Shown: positions 52,927-62,418 of the stretch, one piece after another
Layout of the letters: each line of letters opens with the position of its first letter
How positions within the stretch are numbered: the stretch's first letter is position 1
Origin: JBPOFY01 sp049889815
GTDB lineage: Bacteria; Verrucomicrobiota; Verrucomicrobiia; Opitutales; Coraliomargaritaceae
NCBI GenBank assembly: GCA_049889815.1
Contig: JBMHCR010000007.1
Span: 124,001 to 188,000 of the forward strand
DNA: 64,000 nt
Direction: 5' to 3'
Translations under genes and position numbers: made by a program
The notes under the pieces: model-generated
What the model was told of the DNA's origin: nothing
Database searches by the model: none
What the model saw: the letters and a program-made list of their open reading frames with translations, nothing else

Positions 52927-53970
52927 ATGAAATTCGGAATCATCGGCGCCGGTATGATCGGCGAGTTTCACGCAAAAGCGATTGAGGTAATGTCAGGCGG
53001 CAGACTTGCGGGTGTGGCCAGTCGAACCGCCAAAGGCGCACAGGCATTTGCGGACAAGTTTTCAACGCAAGCTTACACATCCGTCGCCGAATTAGTCACC
53101 GATCCGGGTATCGACATCGTCACAATTGCAACACCATCGGGGGCACACCTTGAGCCTGCAATGCAAGCGATCGAGGCAGGCAAGCATGTCGTTATCGAAA
53201 AACCAATCGAGATCACGACTGAGCGCATCGATGAAATGTCCGCAGCAGCAAAGTCCAAAGGCGTCGTTCTCGCGGCGATTCTCAACCGTCGCTTTCACCC
53301 GGGCATGGACGCCTTCAAAAAAGCCGCAGACGAGAAACGCTTTGGCAAACTCACCTTGGCCTCTGCTTATGTGAAATGGTATCGCGACCAAGCCTACTAC
53401 GACTCAGCAGCATGGCGCGGCACCTGGGCGCTCGACGGTGGCGGCGCGTTGATGAACCAATCGATCCATACCATCGACGCCCTGCTCTATCTCGCGGGCC
53501 CCGTCAAATCGGTGCAGGCAAACAGTGCCTGCCTCGCTCACAACGGTATTGAGGTCGAGGACATCGCTGTCGCCATTCTTGAATTTGAGAACGGTGCGCG
53601 AGGGGTCATCGAAGGCAGCACTTGCACCTGGTCAAAAGAGGGCCATCCAGCTCGCGTGCAGCTCGCTGGCACAGAAGGCTCGGTTTTCCTAGCCGACGAG
53701 GCATTTGAGGTTTGGGACTTCATGAACGAAACCGAAGCAGACGAACGCATTCGTGCTCAGTTCATGAAGGGTGCCGATGCAGGCCTCGGCGCCAACGACC
53801 CCAAAGCGATCAACTTCTACCAACACCAGCGTAACTTCGAAGAAGTCGTAAACGCCATCCAAGAAGGCCGAGAACCCAGCATCAACGCTACAGAAGCCCG
53901 CAAGAGTGTCGAACTTATCGAGGCCATTTACCAATCCGCCCAAAACGACGGCGCAAAGATCGAGCTATAG
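52927..53970 (+). CDS. Cytoplasmic Gfo/Idh/MocA-family oxidoreductase
   Basis: 347 aa without signal peptide: MKFGIIGAGMIGEFHAKAIE is a direct Rossmann start. DIVTIATPSGAHLEPAMQAI and GKHVVIEKPIEIT carry the cofactor and catalytic Glu-Lys-Pro motif; GGGALMNQSIHTIDALLYLA gives the conserved His of the sugar-binding domain. It is three bases after the transporter, and a TIM-barrel isomerase follows 28 bases later, so it likely handles the imported substrate or its oxidised product. Sugar specificity cannot be read. Confidence 0.93.
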   Translation: MKFGIIGAGMIGEFHAKAIEVMSGGRLAGVASRTAKGAQAFADKFSTQAYTSVAELVTDPGIDIVTIATPSGAHLEPAMQAIEAGKHVVIEKPIEITTERIDEMSAAAKSKGVVLAAILNRRFHPGMDAFKKAADEKRFGKLTLASAYVKWYRDQAYYDSAAWRGTWALDGGGALMNQSIHTIDALLYLAGPVKSVQANSACLAHNGIEVEDIAVAILEFENGARGVIEGSTCTWSKEGHPARVQLAGTEGSVFLADEAFEVWDFMNETEADERIRAQFMKGADAGLGANDPKAINFYQHQRNFEEVVNAIQEGREPSINATEARKSVELIEAIYQSAQNDGAKIEL

Positions 53971-53998
53971 CAACATCCCCCATCTCGTACCCCGTATC

Positions 53999-54877
53999 AT
54001 GATTCTCACAGGATTTACAGACGAAGCCGGGCAGTCGCTCGACACTCAAATCAAAGCCACTCAAGCACTCGGTTGGAAGCACCTCTCCGCCCGCAGCATC
54101 GACGGAAACAATGTCCACGACCTCTCGCAAACGGACTTTGAAACTGCGGTCGAGAAGCTCGCTACGGCCGATGTGAAAGTCATCGAGTTCGGCTCGCTCA
54201 TCGGCAGTTGGTCGAAGACTATCGAGTCCGACTTTGAACTCACCCTAGCCGAAATCGACCGTGCAATTCCCCGCATGCAGCGTCTCGGTACACAAATGAT
54301 TCGCATCATGTCCTACGCACAAAAACCCTGGGGCGAAGACCAGCACGAAGCCGAACGTTTCCGTCGTCTACGCGAAATCGTTGCACGCTTCTCAGATGCT
54401 GGCCTACAAGCACTTCACGAAAATTGCATGAACTGGGGCGGGTTCTCCGCACAGCACAGTCTACGCCTTGTTGAAGAAGTGCCGGGCCTCAAACTTATTT
54501 TCGATACGGGTAATCCAGTCTTTCAGCGCGACCGCTCCAAGCCCGAACCACAACCCTGGCAAGATGCACTGGAGTTCTACGAGGCGATTAAAGAGCACAT
54601 CGCCCACGTCCATGTAAAAGACTGCCTCAATCCGCGCGATGGCGAAACCGAACCCGAACACTACACCCGTCCAGGTGGGGGTCTGGCGCGTATTAAAGAA
54701 ATCTTAGCAGCACTCCAACGGGATAAATACCAAGGAGCGCTGGCAATCGAACCACACGTCGCGACCGTCTTTCACGCAAAAGAAGACGAGACTGTCGATC
54801 CGGAAGACTGCTTCGACAGCTATGTAAATTACGGAAAACAGTTAGAGTCACTGATCTTTGCATGCGCAAAGAAATGA
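53999..54877 (+). CDS. Sugar phosphate isomerase/epimerase-like TIM-barrel protein
   Basis: 292 aa from the ATG at 53999 (MILTGFTDEAGQSLDTQIKA). It belongs to the xylose-isomerase-like (AP endonuclease 2) superfamily: metal-site residues are seen in LQALHENCMNWGGFS, LKLIFDTGNPVF and HIAHVHVKDCLN, and near the end ALAIEPHV. The enzymes act on hexoses, keto-sugars or inosose. It follows the cytoplasmic Gfo/Idh/MocA gene, a frequent pairing in which the isomerase works on the keto product. The next 239 bases are markedly AT-rich and contain no gene. Confidence 0.9.
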   Translation: MILTGFTDEAGQSLDTQIKATQALGWKHLSARSIDGNNVHDLSQTDFETAVEKLATADVKVIEFGSLIGSWSKTIESDFELTLAEIDRAIPRMQRLGTQMIRIMSYAQKPWGEDQHEAERFRRLREIVARFSDAGLQALHENCMNWGGFSAQHSLRLVEEVPGLKLIFDTGNPVFQRDRSKPEPQPWQDALEFYEAIKEHIAHVHVKDCLNPRDGETEPEHYTRPGGGLARIKEILAALQRDKYQGALAIEPHVATVFHAKEDETVDPEDCFDSYVNYGKQLESLIFACAKK

Positions 54878-55116
54878 CGATATTTGTCAAAATATATATT
54901 TTATCTGAAAAATAAAATGGTAGTTTTAACCAATTTAAGGATTCACAAATAACTGTAAAAAAATATTTTATGGAATATAAAGACGGCTCAAGGTCACAAC
55001 CGAACGCTCCAGTTCTTCTAAACAATAAACATTTTATTTGTATATTTTTAAAAATCGTCTCAAAAATTCGTACTACCGCTACATTAACTCTTTAACACTT
55101 TAAACCCGCACACGTC

Positions 55117-55638
55117 ATGTCTTCAGAAAACACCTCCTCTAACGACCTCGGTTTAACCCTTGGTATGCTCATCTTACGCATTTGGCTCGCAGCTCGCTCC
55201 ATTCAAACCGGTATCGAAAAATTTGCGGGCGTGAAAGAGATTGAATACGTCCCTGTTGAAATCGATGGCAAACCGAATACCTACGGCCTCACCGAAAGTA
55301 TTGAGGTCAAAGCTTACGGCTTGTCCTATTATAAGGGGGTTCCATCTGCACTGGAGGACCAATTCGAATCTGAACCACTCATTCCAGAATTCTTCCTTGG
55401 CCTGTATGACAAGCTGCTCGGACCAGCACTCCTCCTTTTTGGTCTGACCGTGCTTCTAGGCATTGCAACCCGCTTTTCCTTATTTGCGATGGGATTGGTC
55501 TACACCAGTCTGACTTTCGGTTTGATCCTAATAAAACAGGACGCTGGTGTCGCATGGCTAGGCACACATGTCATCATGGTAGTAATGGCTCTTGCACTTG
55601 CTAAATACAACAAGTTTGCTATACTCCAAAAGTGGTAA
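55117..55638 (+). CDS. DoxX-like membrane protein
   Basis: 173 aa with four hydrophobic segments: LGLTLGMLILRIWLAARSIQ at the start, LGPALLLFGLTVLLGIAT, FSLFAMGLVYTSLTFGLIL and GTHVIMVVMALALAKYN. A polar insertion of about 70 residues separates the first span from the rest (KEIEYVPVEIDGKPNTYGLT on). Size and layout match DoxX/DoxD-type quinone-associated proteins, but the match is loose. The next gene, a Tat-exported oxidoreductase, begins 20 bases downstream, so it may pass electrons for that enzyme. This role is a guess from position. Confidence 0.6.
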   Translation: MSSENTSSNDLGLTLGMLILRIWLAARSIQTGIEKFAGVKEIEYVPVEIDGKPNTYGLTESIEVKAYGLSYYKGVPSALEDQFESEPLIPEFFLGLYDKLLGPALLLFGLTVLLGIATRFSLFAMGLVYTSLTFGLILIKQDAGVAWLGTHVIMVVMALALAKYNKFAILQKW

Positions 55639-55657
55639 TCAAAGTGCCTAAAGTATC

Positions 55658-57043
55658 ATGAATTTAGATCTCGAAAGACTCTCGCGCAGAGATTTTCTCT
55701 CCAAGTCGACACTCGGAGCGGGACTCGTTCTCGGCGCTCCGACCATCTTGAGAGGCAAGGAGCCAGGTACCCCCGCGGACGATATTCGCGTAGGCTTTAT
55801 TGGCTGCGGCAAGCAGCAAGAAGTGCTTTTCAATGCCATGGTAAATATCCCTGGCATTCATTACGTAGCTGCGGCCGATCTTATGGGAGACCGTCTCGGT
55901 CGCACACTTGGCGCAGTTAAGGCACGCTTCGGAAATACGATCAAACGCTATTTCGACGCAGAGGAGATGCTCGCGAAAGAGGAGTTGGACGCCGTCTTTG
56001 TGGCGACACCGGACTTCTGGCATGCTCCCCACACGATTATGGCCTTAGAAGCGGGTTGCCACGTCTACTGCGAAAAGATGATGTCAGACACACTTGAGGG
56101 CGCGCGGAGCATGGTCGCAGCCATGGACCGAACTGGTAAACTCTGCCAAATTGGACACCAACGCCGCAGCAACCCGCGCTACCTATTCACCTTGGAAGAA
56201 CTGATCAAAAAGAACGTCTGCGGACAGATCGTGAACATCAACGGTCAGTGGAACCGCGCACTCAGTTCCTCACAGGACATTGCTGCTAAAGCTGACCGAC
56301 TTCCCAAAGCAGATATTTTGTTAAAGTATGGCTTCGACGCAGGTGCCGAAGGGAAATTGTCTCAAGAGGACCTCAGACACCGCTTCCTAAACTGGCGCTT
56401 CTACAAAAGACTCTCTGGTGGCCCCATCTCCGACTTAGGTGCACACCAAATTGATATCTTCAATTGGTACCTAGGAACACAGCCAACTTCTCTGATGGCT
56501 TCAGGAGGACGCAGCTTCTTCAAGAATCGTGAACACTTCGACAACGTGATGTGTGTATTCGACTACGATACACCACAAGGTAATGTGCGCGCATTCTATC
56601 AAGTGTTGACGACTACCAGTTCAGGTGGTGGCTACTACGAATCTTTTATGGGCACCGATGGCACCATCAACATTTCTGAGCGCGAGGCCTACACCAAGAT
56701 TTATAAAGAGTCCGGCACAAAAGATTCCGTCACTAAAGAATGGGACCAGCTGGTCAAACGCGGCATCCTCAAGAAAGGCGCGGCTGGTCAAGCAGCAGGC
56801 GGTGCCGATGCGATCGCATCGTATGAATCCGCACCACCGGACGAATATTACCTCCCTGGCAGCCTAAGTAAACAGCCACACACCTCGCACATTGAAAACT
56901 TCTTTGCTGCTATACGCGGCGAAGCAAAACTCACTTGCGATGCTCGCCATGCCCTCGAGTCTGAGGCTCCGATTTATTGGGTCAATCCTGCGGCGGAGAG
57001 CAAAGAGATTATTAAATTCACAGAGGACCACCTGCACACTTAG
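55658..57043 (+). CDS. Tat-exported Gfo/Idh/MocA-family oxidoreductase
   Basis: 461 aa. The Tat signal LSRRDFLSKSTLGAGLVLGA (Arg10-Arg11) precedes a Rossmann domain (IRVGFIGCGKQQEVLFNAMV). The catalytic lysine is kept in VYCEKMMSDT, although the usual Pro after Glu-Lys is Met. GGPISDLGAHQIDIFNWYL provides the conserved His. It differs in sequence from the two other oxidoreductases of this region, so the three are not recent copies. It lies 20 bases after the DoxX-like gene and before a lipoprotein gene. Confidence 0.92.
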   Translation: MNLDLERLSRRDFLSKSTLGAGLVLGAPTILRGKEPGTPADDIRVGFIGCGKQQEVLFNAMVNIPGIHYVAAADLMGDRLGRTLGAVKARFGNTIKRYFDAEEMLAKEELDAVFVATPDFWHAPHTIMALEAGCHVYCEKMMSDTLEGARSMVAAMDRTGKLCQIGHQRRSNPRYLFTLEELIKKNVCGQIVNINGQWNRALSSSQDIAAKADRLPKADILLKYGFDAGAEGKLSQEDLRHRFLNWRFYKRLSGGPISDLGAHQIDIFNWYLGTQPTSLMASGGRSFFKNREHFDNVMCVFDYDTPQGNVRAFYQVLTTTSSGGGYYESFMGTDGTINISEREAYTKIYKESGTKDSVTKEWDQLVKRGILKKGAAGQAAGGADAIASYESAPPDEYYLPGSLSKQPHTSHIENFFAAIRGEAKLTCDARHALESEAPIYWVNPAAESKEIIKFTEDHLHT

Positions 57044-57080
57044 GTCCACGATCAAACGAAAACTCTATTAACAACCTATC

Positions 57081-57791
<711 letters not shown>

Positions 57792-57814
57792 GTCGTAGCA
57801 GAGTATTTTATTGC

Positions 57815-57847
57815 AAAGCCCGCTTCTTTGGATGCGGGCTTTTTTTG
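57815..57847 (+). terminator. Intrinsic terminator of the sugar-oxidation cluster
   Basis: AAAGCCCGC (57815-57823) pairs with GCGGGCTTT (57834-57842), followed by a T-run. Confidence 0.85.
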
Positions 57848-58232
57848 GGGCACGTAGAATCATTGGGATCATTCCAGTGTCACATTAAAGCTAGGGTCGC
57901 ATCGCCAAGACGAACCTACCCCCTGAAGGCCTGATTATACTGATCCCAATAGGATTTAGCCGTCCTAATCACCCAAAATCCTCCTCAAACTTCTAAATTT
58001 CAGCTACTTAAGTAACATCCTACCCATCTTTACCTGCCTGAAACACGCTGAATCACCTTGACAATTGTTCACCTGTTGCACTCACTCAGTTGAGTGTCGG
58101 GTGAGCTTTTCTGAGACGTCGCAGCCGTTTTAACTTACCTGTAAAAGCACCCATCAACCACTGCCTTAATCGGCTAATTCTTGTCCCTGTAAACCACGGA
58201 CACCCTCAACAAAAACGATACATTTCTAACAG
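57848..58232 (+). other. Intergenic region upstream of the desaturase
   Basis: 385 bases with no convincing gene. TTGACA at 58058-58063 has no good -10 partner. CACTCA-GT-TGAGTG at 58083-58096 is a perfect 6-bp dyad that could be a repressor operator for the desaturase gene. A CTCAC/GTGAG pair surrounds it. Confidence 0.35.
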
Positions 58233-59342
58233 ATGAAAATTAAAAATTGGGATACCTTCACCTTTGTAGCGGTCTACCACCTGCTCATTCTAGCGCTGCT
58301 GCCGGCCTTTATTTCCGTCGCCTCCTGGGGCGCCTTCTGGCTCTTTCTGATCACTTACATTATCGGAGGCATGTCCATCACTGTCGGCTACCACCGTCTC
58401 TATGCTCACAAGGCGTACGACGCGAATCCATTCTTTGAGTGGATGATCCTCATCGGATCAGCGCTGTCTTTCGAGATGTCTGCGCTCATGTGGTCACACG
58501 ACCACCGCATCCACCACAATCACGTCGACACCGACAAGGATCCCTACTCCATTAAGAAGGGCTTCTGGTATGCACACGTGTTCTGGCTGTTTGACTACCA
58601 ACGTAACTACGACAAGACCCTTGTTGGCGACCTTTTGAAGAACCCACGCGTGGTCTTTCAAGACAAATACTACGGCCTCATCGTGATCGGTGTGAACCTC
58701 GCCGTGTTCTTCCTCGGTTGGGCACTCCTCGGCAGTGCTTTGGCGTCCTTCTTCATGGGCTTCCTCATCCGTATGGCGATGATCCATCACAGCACATGGT
58801 TCATCAACTCGCTATGCCACACCTACGGTGCCAAGACTTACGCCCGTGAGTTGTCTGCTGTCGACAACGCAGTGCTTGCGCTCCTCACTTTCGGTGAAGG
58901 CTACCACAATTACCACCACGCTTTCGCCGCCGACTACCGCAACGGTATTCGCTGGTATCACTTCGATCCATCCAAGTGGACCATCTGGCTAGCATCTAAG
59001 CTCGGCATGGTCACCAAGCTGCGCGCCATCAACGATGTCACCGTGCAAAAGTCACTCGTTCTCAAGGATAAGAAAATGATGATCGAGCACCTCGAAGAAG
59101 AAGCCTGCGAAGTCGCAGCGGAGCTCAAGCAAAAGATCGAAGAGCTCTCCGCAGTCTTCGAAGAGAAAGCTGCGGCGGTCATGGTAAAGGTCCGAGAACT
59201 CAAGCAAGCCTCTGAAGATCAAAAGGCTTGCCTCGAAGCAGAGATCAAAGCCCTCCGCGCCTCTCTGAAAGAGACTTGGAACGAATGGGTCGCCCTCACT
59301 CGCCAAGCGACTAAGCAATTCGACTTTGCGCACGCTCACTAG
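58233..59342 (+). CDS. Acyl-lipid/acyl-CoA-type fatty acid desaturase with coiled-coil tail
   Basis: 369 aa. Inserts a double bond into fatty acyl chains at the membrane, using a diiron centre. The three histidine boxes are intact: H54RLYAH59, H89DHRIHH95 and HNYHH in GYHNYHHAF. Four hydrophobic segments place it in the membrane. About residues 270-369 form a strongly charged coiled coil (EEEACEVAAELKQKIEELSA; SEDQKACLEAEIKALRASLK) that is not part of the standard enzyme (about 270 residues). The short inverted repeat upstream may be an operator; terminators lie on both sides. Position of the double bond (delta-9) is inferred from the family. Confidence 0.9.
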   Translation: MKIKNWDTFTFVAVYHLLILALLPAFISVASWGAFWLFLITYIIGGMSITVGYHRLYAHKAYDANPFFEWMILIGSALSFEMSALMWSHDHRIHHNHVDTDKDPYSIKKGFWYAHVFWLFDYQRNYDKTLVGDLLKNPRVVFQDKYYGLIVIGVNLAVFFLGWALLGSALASFFMGFLIRMAMIHHSTWFINSLCHTYGAKTYARELSAVDNAVLALLTFGEGYHNYHHAFAADYRNGIRWYHFDPSKWTIWLASKLGMVTKLRAINDVTVQKSLVLKDKKMMIEHLEEEACEVAAELKQKIEELSAVFEEKAAAVMVKVRELKQASEDQKACLEAEIKALRASLKETWNEWVALTRQATKQFDFAHAH

Positions 59343-59366
59343 GAGCACACTTATACAAACTTTCTG

Positions 59367-59399
59367 AAGCCCCTGTCCGCAACGACAGGGGCTTTTTTG
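59367..59399 (+). terminator. Intrinsic terminator of the desaturase gene
   Basis: AAGCCCCTGTC (59367-59377) pairs with GACAGGGGCTT (59384-59394), followed by a T-run. Confidence 0.85.
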
Positions 59400-59460
59400 T
59401 GTCTGGCAACCTAAAGAGAAAATGTGTCACACGGAGTCACAACTCAACCATCCCCACAAA

Positions 59461-59490
59461 AAAAGCCGACTCCCAAGGGAATCGGCTTTT
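59461..59490 (-). terminator. Intrinsic terminator of rpmI-rplT
   Basis: AAAAGCCGA..TCCC pairs with GGGA..TCGGCTTTT across 59461-59490. On the minus strand it ends in a T-run; it lies about 30 bases after the rplT stop. Confidence 0.8.
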
Positions 59491-59519
59491 TGATTTTAAA
59501 GACGGATCAGTCCGGCTGA

Positions 59520-59879
59520 TTAGGCAGCGTTGGCTTCTTTGGCTTTTTCGATCAATTGCAGGAACGCTGGCTCGTCGTGAATCGCAAGCTCGGAGAGTTG
59601 CTTACGGTCCATCTCGACACCGGCGGCTTTGATGCCACGGATGAAACGGCTGTAGTTGATTCCGTTTGCACGGCAAATTGCGTTGATACGAACGATCCAG
59701 AGTTGACGAAACTCGGACTTCTTTTTGCGGCGGTCGCGATAAGCGTAAACTTCTGCGCGATCGACGGCGTCTTTAGCGTAACGGAAAAGACGTGATTTGT
59801 TTCCGAAGTAGCCCTTGGCTTTCTTCAGAACTTTTTTGCGACGTGCGAGTGTCGCGGGACCATTTGTGGCTCTAGGCAT
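59520..59879 (-). CDS. rplT: 50S ribosomal protein L20
   Basis: 119 aa. The family start MPRATNGPATLARRKKVLKK, the core GYFGNKSRLFRYAKDAVDRA and YAYRDRRKKKSEFRQLWIVR identify it. Acts in 50S assembly and binds 23S rRNA; in many bacteria it represses its own operon. rpmI lies 88 bases upstream. infC, the usual third member of the operon, is not nearby. Confidence 0.98.
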   Translation of the reverse strand: MPRATNGPATLARRKKVLKKAKGYFGNKSRLFRYAKDAVDRAEVYAYRDRRKKKSEFRQLWIVRINAICRANGINYSRFIRGIKAAGVEMDRKQLSELAIHDEPAFLQLIEKAKEANAA

Positions 59880-59967
59880 GTTGTATAGATCTCTCGTTTA
59901 GTAGCTGTCGGGTCGCCCATTTTCATGTTACCCGGCGAGCTGAGTTATGATGGTCAAACAATTCGTT

Positions 59968-60159
59968 TTAGGCGAAAGGCAAACCACGAATGAGGTTAGC
60001 GCGCTGCCCGTCTGCGACGAGTTTGCTGCTACCTGCACGGCGGCGTTGCTTTACACTCTTATTGCGAAGGAGGTGGCGGTGCCCTGGCGTGCGACGCAAG
60101 AGTTTACCGGTGCCTGTCTTCTTGAAGCGTTTGGCGATGGATTTACGTGTTTTCTGCAT
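59968..60159 (-). CDS. rpmI: 50S ribosomal protein L35
   Basis: 63 aa from the ATG at 60159 (MQKTRKSIAKRFKKTGTGKL); the frame runs further up without a family match. The very basic composition and GHRHLLRNKSVKQRRRAG are typical. The gene is followed by rplT. A hairpin upstream (60191-60220) may be a leader element. Confidence 0.95.
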   Translation of the reverse strand: MQKTRKSIAKRFKKTGTGKLLRRTPGHRHLLRNKSVKQRRRAGSSKLVADGQRANLIRGLPFA

Positions 60160-60190
60160 TAGAAATGTGGAAAAGAGGCAGAGGACATAG

Positions 60191-60220
60191 GCTTTGCCCC
60201 CCCTTGTAAAGGGCAAAAGC
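60191..60220 (-). promoter_or_regulatory. Hairpin in the rpmI leader
   Basis: GCTTTGCCC (60191-60199) pairs with GGGCAAAAGC (60211-60220), with one bulged A. It lies about 30 bases upstream of the rpmI start and may be an L20-type autoregulatory or attenuation element. It also could end an upstream transcript. Confidence 0.35.
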
Positions 60221-60274
60221 TAAGAAATATGCGGCCAAATCCGCGTATATTGCACCACTACTTCTTTCTTTTTC

Positions 60275-60384
60275 ACAACCGCTACGCTAGAGATAGGGAG
60301 ACAGGGAGTATAATAATAAATCTTTGTTCGTAGAATGAACCACTCCCCAACCTCGCCCGCAGGGCTCTCTAGCGTAGCGGTTGT
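60275..60384. repeat. 19-bp perfect inverted repeat pair
   Basis: ACAACCGCTACGCTAGAGA at 60275-60293 and its exact reverse complement at 60366-60384, 72 bp apart. Outward flanks also resemble each other. The pair lies between the rpmI leader and the orphan gene at 60431 and may be a small mobile or REP-like element. Confidence 0.65.
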
Positions 60385-60430
60385 AAAATTGATTTCTCTT
60401 CTGGGCCAGAACCACAACACGACAGGAGCT

Positions 60431-61165
60431 ATGCTCCACTGCTTCTGTGTTGAATTCAGGGAGTCCGTTGTTCTACTGAGCACCATCGAACCCACTGACA
60501 TAACATCTCAACAAAGCCGGATCTTCGGCAGCATTTCCGGGCGCATTCGCAAGTTGAGCGGCTTTCAGAAGAGCCACCATGTGCCGGACAGTTGTAATAC
60601 GGCTGCTCAGGCCTTTGTGCGCAAGATCGGCCATGAGGATGTGAAATCGACGACCGATCAGCTCTATGCGGACATCCGCCAGCTGTTTGGCTACAAGCGG
60701 CGGGAGTTTGCCTACAGTTGCGAAGATGGCTTCGGAATTATCAAAACACCCGACTTTGATGTGCAGCTCCGGGTCGACCAATCCTCCAGCGATCCGAAGA
60801 ACTATGAGCTGACCACCGAGATCGTCGCCCTGCACACCGACGCCATCGCCGCGGACGCGCGCTTTCACAGCTGTTTCACCCATCACTGCGACACCCTAGT
60901 GGTCGAATCTGCCAGCAATATCGATATCGACGATAAGGTCGACGCTTTGGAGGATATCCCTGAGATCGCAGACTGCCTCGACTACGAACCCGACGGCCGT
61001 TCGTTTGAACTCAAACTGCCCCAGCTTGATCTACACATCGTCGTGACAGAGACTCAGATTCACTTCCGCCTGCTCACCCTACGCAATCTCGGCAAACTGA
61101 TCGATCACAGCCAACAGGCATTCGATATTCTGGCGAAAGCTGATTTCGGTCTAAAATTGAGGTAG
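60431..61165 (+). CDS. Orphan protein of unknown function
   Basis: 244 aa from the ATG at 60431, preceded by an AGGAG Shine-Dalgarno-like site (GACAGGAGCT ATG); the frame opens at 60335 but that part crosses a repeat. I recognise no family. There is no signal peptide or membrane span. The N-terminal part (about 20-95) is helical (FVRKIGHEDVKSTTDQLYAD; IRQLFGYKRREFAYSCEDGF). The middle and end alternate strands and acidic loops (IIKTPDFDVQLRVDQSSSDP; ELKLPQLDLHIVVTETQIHF). The protein is acidic and soluble. It is flanked by an inverted repeat and a long imperfect palindrome, which hints at a mobile or recently inserted locus. Confidence 0.65.
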   Translation: MLHCFCVEFRESVVLLSTIEPTDITSQQSRIFGSISGRIRKLSGFQKSHHVPDSCNTAAQAFVRKIGHEDVKSTTDQLYADIRQLFGYKRREFAYSCEDGFGIIKTPDFDVQLRVDQSSSDPKNYELTTEIVALHTDAIAADARFHSCFTHHCDTLVVESASNIDIDDKVDALEDIPEIADCLDYEPDGRSFELKLPQLDLHIVVTETQIHFRLLTLRNLGKLIDHSQQAFDILAKADFGLKLR

Positions 61166-61294
61166 GGTCGCCTCCTCCTTCGCTCAATGAGCTACGGTGG
61201 ACACGTCGCCGAGGCATCCATTGAGTTTATCCGCCACTTGCTCACAACTGAGATGAACCGCTGAGAACGCAGAGGGTTTAGGAGGCACTTAAAA

Positions 61295-61371
61295 ACCACT
61301 GATTCACACAGATGATCACTGATCTTTGCATTCTTAAATCATCAGTGTTCATCAGCGTCCATCAGTGGTTC
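61295..61371. repeat. Long imperfect palindrome between orphan gene and thiF-like gene
   Basis: A roughly 30-bp left arm (AACCACTGATTCACACAGAT on) pairs with the right arm read backwards (AACCACTGATGGACGCTGAT on) around a short spacer, with a few mismatches. The preceding stretch 61247-61275 (GAACCGCTGAGAACGCAGAG) looks like another dispersed-type repeat. It probably terminates the convergent genes. Confidence 0.6.
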
Positions 61372-61380
61372 AAGCTATAT

Positions 61381-62415
61381 TTACGAATACTCCTGATATC
61401 CGCCTTCAAGGTGATACACCTGCTCATAGCCACGCCTTCTCAATGCTTCAGCAAGCAAACCGCTGACCAAGCCTTCTTCGCAAATTAAAACAATTTTGGA
61501 CGCACCAGACTCCGGCAGCCCCCTTTCGAGAATCGTCTCTGCGACCCCCGCTCGAACGTCGAGCTCCTCAATAGAGGCTCCGATGGATCGCTCCTGCAGT
61601 AAATCGTCAACAGTCATCGCAAAGGCCCCACTCGCGAGCTCCGCAAACTGCTCAGGCTGTGCTACACCCTGCATGCGAAAGGATTGCAACTGTAGGCTGC
61701 CCGTGTGAATCGAAACGACCTCACCAACTTTCGGCCTACCGTTACCCGTAATGAGCTTTATTACTTCCAAGGCCTGCAGGTTTGCAGCCACGCTAGCCGC
61801 TGCTCCAAGCATACCGGCTCCGGCACAAGAAGGCGCATCACCGCGCTCTGGAAAGAGATCGGCAAAGCGTGCACCGCACCTGTCCCAGAACACACAGATC
61901 TGTGAACTGTCTCGGTAAAGCGCGGCGTGCACCCATGGGCGATCCAGCTCGGCGCATACCGAATCGATCAAATAGCGCACCTCCAGATCGTCGGTAGCAT
62001 CGACGACCAAATCATGGGCAGCGATCAACTCGCCAGCGTTTCCCTCGGTCAGCATTTCCGCAACCGAAGTGACCGCGATGTACGGATTCAGCTCACTTAA
62101 AGAGCCTGCGGCCGAATTTGCTTTATTGGTCCCCTGCTCTGCCACGGTATGCAGCCACTGGCGCGAAACATTAGAAATACTGACCACATCGCCATCGACC
62201 ACCGTGAGCATACCCACTCCAGCACCGGCTAGCGCCTGCAAGACTGGACAACCGAGCCCGCCCGCACCAAGCACTAAAACACGCGCGGCTTTCAGCTTTT
62301 GTTGACCAACTGTGCCGACACTGGGCAGCAAGAGATGCCGCGCATAATAGGCAAGCTCGTCACTGGAAAATGTGATATCCCCGTAAGCTTCGGCCACGCG
62401 TTGCAAATACGACAT
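61381..62415 (-). CDS. ThiF/MoeB-type adenylyltransferase with C-terminal rhodanese domain
   Basis: 344 aa. Residues about 20-240 form the E1-like domain that adenylates the C-terminal Gly-Gly of a sulfur carrier (YARHLLLPSVGTVGQQKLKA; VLVLGAGGLGCPVLQALAGA; DLVVDATDDLEVRYLIDSVC). Residues about 255-344 resemble a rhodanese domain (IVLICEEGLVSGLLAEALRR), with the active-site Cys kept and the loop otherwise atypical. The paired CxxC zinc motifs of classical MoeB are not visible. It would suit the MoaD protein encoded at 37.4 kb or a ThiS-like carrier elsewhere. It precedes an RluA-type gene that ends 3 bases before it in transcription order. Confidence 0.88.
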   Translation of the reverse strand: MSYLQRVAEAYGDITFSSDELAYYARHLLLPSVGTVGQQKLKAARVLVLGAGGLGCPVLQALAGAGVGMLTVVDGDVVSISNVSRQWLHTVAEQGTNKANSAAGSLSELNPYIAVTSVAEMLTEGNAGELIAAHDLVVDATDDLEVRYLIDSVCAELDRPWVHAALYRDSSQICVFWDRCGARFADLFPERGDAPSCAGAGMLGAAASVAANLQALEVIKLITGNGRPKVGEVVSIHTGSLQLQSFRMQGVAQPEQFAELASGAFAMTVDDLLQERSIGASIEELDVRAGVAETILERGLPESGASKIVLICEEGLVSGLLAEALRRRGYEQVYHLEGGYQEYS

Positions 62416-62418
62416 GGT

